This document shows, in pieces, positions 1 through 7,227 of a stretch of DNA of 49,810 bases; position 1 is the first letter of the stretch; each line of letters starts with the position of its first letter. Location of the stretch: NCBI GenBank assembly GCA_002855745.1, contig NDWX01000012.1, positions 1 through 49,810 on the forward strand, written 5' to 3'. The position numbers and the translations under genes are program-made. The stretch comes from Thermofilum sp. NZ13 (GTDB taxonomy: Archaea; Thermoproteota; Thermoprotei; Thermofilales; Thermofilaceae). Under the pieces are notes generated by a model that saw nothing but the letters and a program-made list of their open reading frames with translations, had not been told where the DNA came from and ran no database searches.

Positions 1-1
1 C

Positions 2-2998
2 GTGCCGGTGGAGCGGGACTCCGACGCGCGGCACAGCGAGGTGACCGTGATCGAGGCGATGTTCGAGACCCCGATGCAGGGGTGGAGGGTCATCCCCGCC
101 AGGGAGCCGGTCGGCTCCAGGAGCTTCGCGTGGGAGTACCTGGGCATGGCGCTCTCGGTCTACCACCACCTGAACAAGACGGATCCCTGGGGGTCGCAAC
201 CGGAGTCGTACGTCGGCTCGACGACGATCGTCCGCGTCACCGCCAACTTCACGATCGACTACGCCGTCGGGCCAGACGGGCTGGCCGTCGCGAACGTGAC
301 GGTCTCCGGGTTCAGCCCCGTGGTGAACTACTCGGTTCTCGAGCAGGGCTACAGCTACTACGGCGCCCAGCGCAACGACTTCCTCCAAGCGGGCAGGGCC
401 CTCCCGGTCTCAAACTGCACGTTCGTGGTGCCGTCCGACCCGGACAACAGGTCGTACTTCGTGGTCAGGCTCAACCCCAGGCTGGTGTCGAACGGGCGCC
501 TCAGGAACACGCTCTGGGACGGCTTCGACTACCGCGAGTTCCTGGTGGCCGAGGTTTGGTGGGTGAACGGCTCCAAGGTGTACGGGCCGATCCGCCACTA
601 CGCCAAGTTCTCGTTCACCTACGGCACGTTCGCTCGCGGCGCTCCGGCCAGGCTCACCCTGCTGGAGCAGGCCGCCCTGCGCGCCGCGCTGGGCCGCGAC
701 CCGGGCGTCACCGTGGTGGACTTCGACAGCCTGGGGTGGAAGAGGATGAAGCTCGCCAACGGCACGGAGGTCTACGCGGAGCTGAAGATGTACCCCAACG
801 GGCACCCCAACGCGACGATGATCCTCGTGTACTTCAGGCGCGGGAGGATAGGTCCGAACCAGTTGCCGACGCCGTTCTCCGAGGATCTTGAGGGCGACGA
901 GTGGATAGACGTTGCGTGGCTGGAGCTCCGCGCCCCGGAGCACGACCCCGTGGCCAGGCCAGCGGTCTTCGGCTTCACGGGAACCGTCGTCTTCAGCCGT
1001 GGGAGGTTCGCCGGGGTCGTTCTGACCAGCGATATGGACGGCGGCGACTTCATCCACATCGCGAAGATGCCGTGGAGGGCCACAGTCCTCGGGGCCGACC
1101 CCGACGGGGGGTACCGGGTCAGGCTCAGCCGTAACGCCACCCTCGGCTCGGCGCCCTGCTACGTCAGGGAGGCGAACATCGCCGTGGTGGCCCCAGACGG
1201 CTGGGAGCCCGTGCTACACGCCGTGAACTACTCCAGCTTCGACTACTACATCATGGCGCCCATCGGGCGCGTCGGCAACGTCTACCTGTACCGCGTCCCC
1301 AGCGGCCTCACACTAATGGTGGCCCTGGAGTCGAAGCTCAACTCTACGGTGATATCCAAGGCCAGGTACTCGGCGGTGAAGGTCTGCCCGGTCGAGCTGG
1401 CGACCGCCCTGGCGCTGGGAGGGGGCGAGGAGACCGCCCGCTACCTGCGGGCCGCGAACGTCGGGAGGGAGACCGCTTCCGGGGCTTGCAACGGCACCTT
1501 CGTCACGGTGGCGTTCGCCGAGCCGGTTCCGGAGTGGGAGAACACCACGACCACAGACGTCTTCGGACGCGTGAGGCGCTACGAGCGCGTCTTCAGGAGC
1601 TGGAGGGCCGAGGTCGAGGTCACGTCCACCGACGGCTCGAGGGTTCCCCCGCTCGGGTGGTGGTGGGTTGTGGCGCCCTCGCCAGCGATCAGCCTGGTGG
1701 ACGTCCAGAAGCCGGAGACGTGGATCGGCCTGCCGGGCGACAGGGTCTGCGGCTCGCTCGCCTGGGCCAGGTACCCGCCGGCCTGGCCGGGGGAATCGGC
1801 GCCGATACCGGAGTTCCTGGGGTCGCTGGGCTACGGCCCGCTGGAGGATGACGTGCCCAGGCAGTTCATCAACACGACCGCCGGGGCGTACTTGCAGGTG
1901 TACGGGCTGAGCGAGTCCACCCCGTCGTACGAGGTCGCGGCGGTCTTCAACGCCCCCCTGCTGGCCCGCGGGGCCGGGGGCAGGATCCTGTCCGTCCTCA
2001 GGTCGCTGGGCGCCAAGATGGTCAGCGTGAACGTCACGCGTGGCGACTGGATGAAGACGGTCGCCGCCCCGGTGGCGACGCTCCTCGTCAGGGTGCCGAA
2101 GCGCGATCTGAGGGACGTGGCCGTGATATACGTGCCCGGGAGCGCAACCCAGCTGAGGGCCGAGGCGCCGACCGTGAACGGGACGATATTCCTCGCGGGC
2201 CCGGACAACCCGCACGTGACCGTGTACTACTCCGCGAACCCGAGCCAGTTCATCGTCTTGCACGGCACGGGGCCGGATCCGAGGTACGGCGCGCTGATCT
2301 GGTACTGGGACTCCTTCCTAGACCCGCTGGGGCTGAAGCCCGAGCGCCTGGCCGGGGCGGCGAACCTCACCGCCGGGCACCCGGAGGGGTTCTCGCTACT
2401 CGCGTTCAGCTGGAGCCGCGCCGCGGGCTACTCGCTTACGCCCCTGGCCGGCCCGGCGAACAACAGCGTGGCCGCGCTGTCCGCGATCGAGGCGCTGGCG
2501 ACGAGCTGGGGCGGGGTGGTCGTGCCTCTACACTCACCGACCGAGGTGGTGTCGGAGGACAACGAGACCGTGACGCTCAGGGTCGCGCTCTGGACCGGGG
2601 GGTTCGCGGGCGGCAAGGTGGTCGTCGGCAAGGTGCTGAACGCCTCCGGCCTGGCGCTCGTGGGCTGGGTGCGCGAGAGAGACCCATCCGGCCTGTACGT
2701 GGACGGCGCTGTGGTCGCCTTCTACCCGGAGCGCGTAGCGGTGGAGGTCTACTCAACGGCCCCGGTGGTGGCGGGCGAGGTGGACGCGACTAGGCCGGAG
2801 GGCGGCGTGGAGGTCGTCAGCCTGGGAGACCTGTCCTACGAGGTGGTCAAGCCCCCACCACCCCCGAGCGAGCCCGAGCCCACCCACGCCCACATGATGC
2901 TGGGGATAATGCTCGGGGTGCTCGCGGCGCTCGCGGCCAGCGTGGTGGCCTTCATCAAGCTGGCCTCCTGGCTCTACGGGAGGCTGAGGGGCAAGTAG
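2..2998 (+). CDS. Large surface/secreted glycoprotein with C-terminal membrane anchor (5' end cut by window)
   Basis: The reading frame is open from the window edge, so the real start is probably outside and the first ~998 residues seen are the C-terminal part. The protein is rich in Thr, Ser, Val, Tyr and Trp and has many N-x-S/T sequons, typical of archaeal extracellular glycoproteins. Near the C-terminus a proline-rich linker (PPPPPSEPEP) precedes one membrane helix at about residues 964-990 and ends in basic residues (YGRLRGK). This means the bulk is outside the cell and the tail is cytoplasmic. No catalytic motif or known domain was recognised; an S-layer-associated or binding role is inference. 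The gene is strongly GC-rich and ends just before a short AT-rich spacer with a new promoter. Confidence 0.75.
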   Translation: MPVERDSDARHSEVTVIEAMFETPMQGWRVIPAREPVGSRSFAWEYLGMALSVYHHLNKTDPWGSQPESYVGSTTIVRVTANFTIDYAVGPDGLAVANVTVSGFSPVVNYSVLEQGYSYYGAQRNDFLQAGRALPVSNCTFVVPSDPDNRSYFVVRLNPRLVSNGRLRNTLWDGFDYREFLVAEVWWVNGSKVYGPIRHYAKFSFTYGTFARGAPARLTLLEQAALRAALGRDPGVTVVDFDSLGWKRMKLANGTEVYAELKMYPNGHPNATMILVYFRRGRIGPNQLPTPFSEDLEGDEWIDVAWLELRAPEHDPVARPAVFGFTGTVVFSRGRFAGVVLTSDMDGGDFIHIAKMPWRATVLGADPDGGYRVRLSRNATLGSAPCYVREANIAVVAPDGWEPVLHAVNYSSFDYYIMAPIGRVGNVYLYRVPSGLTLMVALESKLNSTVISKARYSAVKVCPVELATALALGGGEETARYLRAANVGRETASGACNGTFVTVAFAEPVPEWENTTTTDVFGRVRRYERVFRSWRAEVEVTSTDGSRVPPLGWWWVVAPSPAISLVDVQKPETWIGLPGDRVCGSLAWARYPPAWPGESAPIPEFLGSLGYGPLEDDVPRQFINTTAGAYLQVYGLSESTPSYEVAAVFNAPLLARGAGGRILSVLRSLGAKMVSVNVTRGDWMKTVAAPVATLLVRVPKRDLRDVAVIYVPGSATQLRAEAPTVNGTIFLAGPDNPHVTVYYSANPSQFIVLHGTGPDPRYGALIWYWDSFLDPLGLKPERLAGAANLTAGHPEGFSLLAFSWSRAAGYSLTPLAGPANNSVAALSAIEALATSWGGVVVPLHSPTEVVSEDNETVTLRVALWTGGFAGGKVVVGKVLNASGLALVGWVRERDPSGLYVDGAVVAFYPERVAVEVYSTAPVVAGEVDATRPEGGVEVVSLGDLSYEVVKPPPPPSEPEPTHAHMMLGIMLGVLAALAASVVAFIKLASWLYGRLRGK

Positions 2999-3069
2999 CT
3001 TTTTCCCCTTTTCTCCCGGTAAATCCGGCGAAAAGTGTGCACTTTTTCCCGTTCAAAACCGGGGTCATA

Positions 3070-3076
3070 TTTATAC
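3070..3076 (+). promoter_or_regulatory. TATA-like promoter for the small membrane protein gene
   Basis: A TTTATAC element sits about 28 bp before the ATG at 3102, the usual spacing for a leaderless archaeal transcript. Confidence 0.5.
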
Positions 3077-3101
3077 CCCCCGTTGCCCGCAGACCCGGTC
3101 G

Positions 3102-3305
3102 ATGAGAGGCAAAAGCGTAAAAGGCGCAACGGCAACGCTGTTAGCGATACTGGAGGTCGTCTCGCTCGTCCTCGGCATCCTCTCCGCGGCGGGCGTCCTC
3201 AGGGCGGCGCCCAGCGGCGCGCAGGCCGTGGCGGCTCTCGTATCGCCCTACGCCAAGCCCATCGACGGTTGCCCCAGGTTCCCGAGGAAGACGAGAAACA
3301 ATTGA
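3102..3305 (+). CDS. Small membrane or secreted protein, unknown
   Basis: A 67-residue protein. A basic start (MRGKSVKG) is followed by a hydrophobic helix at about residues 10-33, like an uncleaved signal anchor, and then a short tail with one Cys. The ATG is supported by a TATA element ~28 bp upstream. A second short open frame continues after the stop to about 3394, so a 3' frameshift relative to a longer ancestor is possible. Function not recognised. Confidence 0.4.
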   Translation: MRGKSVKGATATLLAILEVVSLVLGILSAAGVLRAAPSGAQAVAALVSPYAKPIDGCPRFPRKTRNN

Positions 3306-3411
3306 GATAGTGATGGCAATATTAACCCTGCATGCGGTTAACCATACGCGTGGGGGAGTCAAGAGGCAATTGAAAGACGAAAAGCGGAGATAGTGGGGTG
3401 GTTGCGCGAGT

Positions 3412-3774
3412 ATGGGAAAGCTGACGCATTTGCTGGTACGTTTGCTGGTAGATGCGGTTCAGGCCTATGCTTTGGCGTTGTTTCTTCTAACCTCCATCTT
3501 GGGAGTGATAGAATTAACTTTAGGATTTCTCGCTGGGAATATTGGTGCTGCACTTGGGATTGTCTTGAAGTATGTGCTTTGCATGGCGCATTACGCGCCC
3601 CTGCCTAGCGTTATGCTCTTCATTATGTATGTGCTTAACGAGGATTTTATAAAGCTATCAGCGAGCACGAAGCGCACAATTATAGATATTCTGATGATAT
3701 TGTTTCTAATAGTACTGGGGTTAACATGGTATATAGGTAGTTATATGTGCTTCAGAGTGACCCCCGGCCCATGA
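3412..3774 (+). CDS. Three-helix integral membrane protein, unknown
   Basis: A 120-aa, almost entirely hydrophobic protein with helices at about residues 17-45, 47-78 and 87-112, separated by short polar turns (NEDFIKLSASTKR). Base composition is clearly more AT-rich than the surface-protein gene upstream, which suggests separate acquisition. No family recognised. The start is the first ATG of the frame; a Met-rich, Leu/Ile-rich composition supports real coding. Confidence 0.5.
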   Translation: MGKLTHLLVRLLVDAVQAYALALFLLTSILGVIELTLGFLAGNIGAALGIVLKYVLCMAHYAPLPSVMLFIMYVLNEDFIKLSASTKRTIIDILMILFLIVLGLTWYIGSYMCFRVTPGP

Positions 3775-4030
3775 ATAAGGCGGGAGACTATTGAAAGGGC
3801 TTGCCTTTCCGCGCGTCCATGGCCGAGGTGAGGAGCGGTGAAGAAGCTAAGTTGTAGTTGTAAGGTGTGCTGTAAGGGCGATTGAAGGCCGCGGGGCGCG
3901 CCTCGGGGACTTCAGGGGGTTTTCACCGGCCCCCTCCTGGGCTACCCGTGCTCGCGGGGGATTCCTCGATCGGCCTCTCCTCGGGCCCCGTCTTCGCCGA
4001 GGCGCATGCTTAGAGCCCTCGAGCCTTGCC
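3775..4030. other. GC-rich gene-poor spacer
   Basis: No convincing gene. It contains C/G runs able to form local hairpins around 3920-3990. It ends at a TATA-like TTTTAAAT (4034-4041) that serves the Cys-rich gene at 4068. Confidence 0.3.
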
Positions 4031-4067
4031 GCCTTTTAAATCACTCAAATAATTACTACGAGAGTGC

Positions 4068-4493
4068 ATGCTCGAGGAGATGGGGAGGCTGTGCAGGGAT
4101 GTGTGCGTGGGGAGGGTGGACTGCTGGGGCTGCTACAGCACCTGCCTGGAGTGCTGGGAGCGCTGCGGCGGCAGGGCTTGGTGCGTGGAGAGGTGCGTCA
4201 GCAGGCTAGCGCCCCGCAGGAGGGCTGAGAGGCGCGGCGGCCTGGCGGCGGGGGAGATCCTGGCGGTCTGCGGCTCCCTCCTGTCGGGCTTCGTTTCCCA
4301 GAGGGCCTCGCTGAGCCTGAGGGTGATCGCGAGGCGCCTGGGCGCGAGGACGCTGCTCGTGGGCCTCCTGCTGGCCCAGCTGCCCGAGAGAACGGTGGTC
4401 AGGGACGCGCTCGGAAGGAGGTGGGTCTACCTGGGAAGACGGAATGGCAGGACCCTCTGGGCGAGGCTGGAGGCGAGCAGAGTTGAGGCCTGA
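4068..4493 (+). CDS. Cys-rich hypothetical protein
   Basis: 141 aa. Residues 8-45 hold nine cysteines (for example CWGCYSTCLECWERC), arranged as paired CxxC/CxxxC and suggestive of metal binding or disulfides. The rest is a basic helical region ending in a small strand-turn (RRWVYLGRRNGRTLW), which may be a winged-helix wing. The ATG lies ~28 bp after TTTTAAAT, fitting a leaderless start. The next gene starts inside its last codons, so the two probably form a translationally coupled pair. Family not recognised. Confidence 0.5.
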   Translation: MLEEMGRLCRDVCVGRVDCWGCYSTCLECWERCGGRAWCVERCVSRLAPRRRAERRGGLAAGEILAVCGSLLSGFVSQRASLSLRVIARRLGARTLLVGLLLAQLPERTVVRDALGRRWVYLGRRNGRTLWARLEASRVEA

Positions 4494-4770
4494 GCGCAGG
4501 CTACGCCTCGCCGAATTCCTGGACGCTTTGCCAGAGGTGCTGTCGGGGCATAGGGGCGGCGTGGCGACGCTGAGGGCTCGGAGCTTGGCGAGGAGGCTGG
4601 GCCTGAAGGGCCAGACAATCGGCCACTTCTCGATGCTCCTGCCGCCGGGCTACGCGGTCGTCGATGAGAGGGGCAGGGTGTGGGTGCTTGAAGCGAAGTC
4701 GAAGGGGCTGAGGTTCCAGCTATGGGGGCGCTTGCTACAGGCGCGGGGTGAAGCCACACTCTCGACATAG
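4483..4770 (+). CDS. Small wHTH-like hypothetical protein coupled to the Cys-rich gene
   Basis: Starting at the TTG at 4483, which overlaps the stop of the preceding gene, this gives 95 aa. An upstream ATG at 4444 would need a 50-bp overlap. Residues about 20-75 have the helix-helix-turn-helix then beta-turn pattern of a winged helix (ARSLARRLGLKGQ, then YAVVDERGRVWVLEAK). Its partner ends in a similar strand-turn, so both may be wHTH proteins acting together. That is inference. Confidence 0.4.
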   Translation: MRPERRLRLAEFLDALPEVLSGHRGGVATLRARSLARRLGLKGQTIGHFSMLLPPGYAVVDERGRVWVLEAKSKGLRFQLWGRLLQARGEATLST

Positions 4771-4906
4771 GAAACGCCTATAAAGGTATGCCACCACCCC
4801 ATGTATAGATGCAGGCGATGCACATGGGGCCCCTCGCGACGGCTCGGAAACACATCATGGCTGCGCGGCGCGAAGGTAGAAAATTGGAGCGTGGTGGTGC
4901 GGTGCT

Positions 4907-5767
4907 ATGCCTATGTTGATTGTCGGAAAGCTTGTGGATCTCTTGACTTCAGACGGACTCTTCGCTGTAGTTGAGCTACCTAAGGAACTCTACTCGAGGT
5001 ACCCGTTGCTGGACGAGTGGCTGTACGGGTGCCCCAAGCTCATGGCCAGGGTGTACGTCGACGGGTTCTATAACGAGAGCGGTAAACTCGTAAGAGAGTA
5101 CAGGCGGCGATGCACGCCCGAGGTTGTGGTAGCCGCTGACAAGGATGAGGAGTACTACGGGTACATAGACCTCACGGATTTCAACGTGAAGGACGGGATA
5201 CCTATAGGCTACTTCGCCCAGCTCATCCTCACGCACATCGAGTGCCGCGAGCTTTCGCCCTCCCCTCCGGGCCCTCAGATCAAAGAGAAAGTTCAGAGGA
5301 TTACCGTCTACCCCAACGAGCTTGCATTCGCGACAGACGATGTGCCTGACGCCGTGAAGAGTCTCATTAGCGCCAGGCTGGAGGCGTTGGCTCAGCTCAG
5401 CAGGAACTTGGAGGTCATGGATGCTCTGGAGGGGGCGGGGCTCGGCGCCGTGGCGTCAGACCTCGCGGAGGGGCTACGTCGCTTTCACGCCGAGGACTAC
5501 GAGGGGGCGGTCAAGTTCTTCAGGAAGGCTGTGGAGGGGCTCAGGGGGTACGTGGAGTCGAGCAGGGTTGAGGGGATGGGGGAGAGCAGGCAGAAGCTCC
5601 TCCGCGACTTCCTATCAAAGGCGTTCCAGCTGATCAGCAACTTCGGGGAGCACAGCGGCACCTCCGGCAACCTCCCGGAGGCCGAGCTCAGCAGGAACAT
5701 AGCCCTCGCCGCCTCCAAGTACCTAGCAACATACCTAGCGAGGCAACCCAGCGAGGCCAAGGCCTAG
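4907..5767 (+). CDS. Hypothetical protein with C-terminal HEPN/Abi-C-like helical domain
   Basis: 286 aa. Residues 1-115 form a mixed alpha/beta region with no recognised motif. Residues about 135-286 are helical. The end of this region (FGEHSG, followed by an Ala/Leu helix) resembles the conserved end of abortive-infection C-terminal and HEPN domains, where a polar-His-Gly turn precedes the last helix. A canonical RNase RxxxxH motif is not obvious, so nuclease activity is not claimed. It is flanked by a wHTH pair and by the SWIM/STAND genes in an accessory region, which fits a defence or stress role. ATG 4907 follows an AT-rich box ~30 bp upstream. Confidence 0.5.
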   Translation: MPMLIVGKLVDLLTSDGLFAVVELPKELYSRYPLLDEWLYGCPKLMARVYVDGFYNESGKLVREYRRRCTPEVVVAADKDEEYYGYIDLTDFNVKDGIPIGYFAQLILTHIECRELSPSPPGPQIKEKVQRITVYPNELAFATDDVPDAVKSLISARLEALAQLSRNLEVMDALEGAGLGAVASDLAEGLRRFHAEDYEGAVKFFRKAVEGLRGYVESSRVEGMGESRQKLLRDFLSKAFQLISNFGEHSGTSGNLPEAELSRNIALAASKYLATYLARQPSEAKA

Positions 5768-5881
5768 GAGGAGAGCAAGCCCCCTCAAGAGACACCCACC
5801 GGGAAACCTGAGGAGGAGCAGGGCTAGACGCGCTCAAGCAGGGCGGGCGCGGTGCTTTACGGCGCTAACGCTTAAGAAAAA

Positions 5882-5889
5882 GTTATAAC
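5882..5889 (+). promoter_or_regulatory. TATA box of the wHTH/SWIM operon
   Basis: TTATAA-type element 5882-5889. The expected leaderless start site ~26 bp downstream falls on the ATG at 5912. Confidence 0.6.
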
Positions 5890-5890
5890 T

Positions 5891-5907
5891 ACTGTTTTGA
5901 AAACAGT
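5891..5907. promoter_or_regulatory. Perfect 17-bp palindrome, probable operator
   Basis: ACTGTTTTGAAAACAGT is a perfect inverted repeat. It lies exactly between the TATA box (5882-5889) and the ATG at 5912, over the expected transcription start. Imperfect dyad symmetry extends a few bases each way. A protein bound here would block polymerase loading. The obvious candidate is the wHTH-ended gene product directly downstream (autoregulation), which is inference. Confidence 0.65.
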
Positions 5908-5911
5908 TATT

Positions 5912-6787
5912 ATGCTTAGAGTGACCAACACTTTACCCAGCTCCGAGGAGTTCGACCATGCTCTGTTGCAGTCTCCCATTGCAAACCTCGACCCCCTATA
6001 CGTGAGGCTTAAGGGTGTGGGCGCGGCGCAACTGGCTAGGGCTCTGAGGGCTACTGGAGTAGTAGGGGCGGAGGAGGCCTGGCTACTCGAGGGCTTTTTA
6101 GTGGAGAGGGGGGAGGCGACGATGCCTTTGGCCGCTGCGCTGGCGCCGAGGTCGTGGAGGGAGCTCCTCTACATAGCGGGCTACTGCCAGGAGGCTGGGC
6201 CGGGGAGGGTGATGTTCCTGCCGCACCCAGCCTTGGCGCTGGCGGCGGTTGCCTCGCTTGAGCCCGGGAGGAAAGTATTGGTGGAGGCCGAGGGAGCTGA
6301 GCCCTCGCTTTTCCACCCCCTGGCGCAACTCTACGACTTGACGCTCGCGTATAGGAGCCCGCCTCCCTTCTCTTTCGACTCCTACCGGCTCGACAGGCGG
6401 AGGGCCCTCATATCGCTGCCGAGGGGGTGGGATGGGGTGCCGGCGATGCAGCGCTACTTCGACTACGACCAGGCCGTGGTGGAGGTGGAGGCCCCATTCG
6501 CGCCCAGCGGGAGGCCTGGGCTGGTGGTGTGGAGGGCTAGGCGCGAGGAACTGCTGAGGCTCGCGTTCCCCACGAAGCACGCCCTTGTGAAGGGCTTCCT
6601 GAGGGAGTTTCAGACCGGTGCGGCTGAGGAGCGCTCCGTGCTGGAGTGGCTTAGGGCGGCGGAGCTCAGCGTCTCAGACTACCTGAGGCTGGTGGACTAC
6701 GGCTTCCTGAGGAGGAGCCCGCACCCCGCCGGTGTGACGGTCTCCCTCACGGAGAAGGCGCTGTGGGTGCTCTCGCTTGAGGGCTAG
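5912..6787 (+). CDS. Family C protein: unknown protein with C-terminal winged helix, partner of the SWIM protein
   Basis: 291 aa from the ATG at 5912. A TTG at 5897 is also in frame but lies inside the operator palindrome. The N-terminal two-thirds looks like an alpha/beta fold with Val/Leu strands (RKVLVEAEG, RRALISLPRG) but has no Walker or other catalytic motif that I recognise. The last ~70 residues have a winged-helix pattern (LVDYGFLRR, then a wing and helix ALWVLSLEG). Its stop overlaps the start of the SWIM gene. This is the only full-length copy in the window: C-terminal stubs persist at 25478-25615 and 34222-34350, always next to a SWIM gene, so C and B are an ancestral pair. Confidence 0.6.
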   Translation: MLRVTNTLPSSEEFDHALLQSPIANLDPLYVRLKGVGAAQLARALRATGVVGAEEAWLLEGFLVERGEATMPLAAALAPRSWRELLYIAGYCQEAGPGRVMFLPHPALALAAVASLEPGRKVLVEAEGAEPSLFHPLAQLYDLTLAYRSPPPFSFDSYRLDRRRALISLPRGWDGVPAMQRYFDYDQAVVEVEAPFAPSGRPGLVVWRARREELLRLAFPTKHALVKGFLREFQTGAAEERSVLEWLRAAELSVSDYLRLVDYGFLRRSPHPAGVTVSLTEKALWVLSLEG

Positions 6788-7175
6788 GAGGGAGGAGAGC
6801 AGGCTCGCCTGGGCTTTAGTGAGGTGTGCTGTCTTCGGCTACTGTGACGAAAAGCTGACCGAGGAGCACGGGGACCTCCTCGACGCCCTAGGCGAGCTAC
6901 AGGCGTCTTTCCCCGACAAGCCAGCTGAGTGGTTCTACAGGGCCACGTACCGCCTCCTGGCGGGGAAGGTCGAAAGAGTGGGAAACGAGCACTGGCTCGT
7001 GAAGGGGCTGGCGGAGCTGGGGGACACCTACCCCTGGTACAACGTGTGGATAAGCGAGGGGAAGTACCGCTGCGACTGCTTCTTCAGGGCCTACGGCTAC
7101 GTGAGGAAGGCGAAAATATGCAGCCACATAGCGACGGTCATGCTCTACAGGAGGCAGATGAGGCTCGGGGCCTAG
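6777..7175 (+). CDS. Family B protein: small SWIM zinc-finger protein (intact copy)
   Basis: Up to 132 aa. The start is TTG 6777 overlapping the upstream stop; GTG 6819 is an alternative. The C-terminus carries a SWIM signature, C-D-C then 13 residues then C-S-H, within YRCDCFFRAYGYVRKAKICS, and the preceding WYNVWISEGKY is the usual strand before it. SWIM domains chelate zinc and mediate DNA or protein contacts; they occur in MuDR-type transposases and in Shu/SWS1 recombination proteins. The middle (FPDKPAEWFYRATYRLLAGK) is conserved in the broken copies at 25.1-25.5 and 33.8-34.2 kb. Co-translation with family C suggests a complex. The exact role is unknown. Confidence 0.7.
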   Translation: MRARREESRLAWALVRCAVFGYCDEKLTEEHGDLLDALGELQASFPDKPAEWFYRATYRLLAGKVERVGNEHWLVKGLAELGDTYPWYNVWISEGKYRCDCFFRAYGYVRKAKICSHIATVMLYRRQMRLGA

Positions 7176-7190
7176 CTTACAAAGACAAAT

Positions 7191-7198
7191 TCATATAG
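7191..7198 (+). promoter_or_regulatory. TATA box for the STAND-like gene
   Basis: TCATATAG at 7191-7198 is ~30 bp before the TTG at 7228, supporting that start and a transcript independent of the SWIM operon. Confidence 0.45.
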
Positions 7199-7227
7199 CA
7201 TTTGAGGCACTATTCATTGGAGCGCTC

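Noticed and set aside
2-2998. Overlapping frames inside the surface-protein gene
   Set aside because: They are Arg/Gly/Pro-rich shadow frames typical of high GC; only the 998-aa frame has protein-like composition and a membrane anchor.
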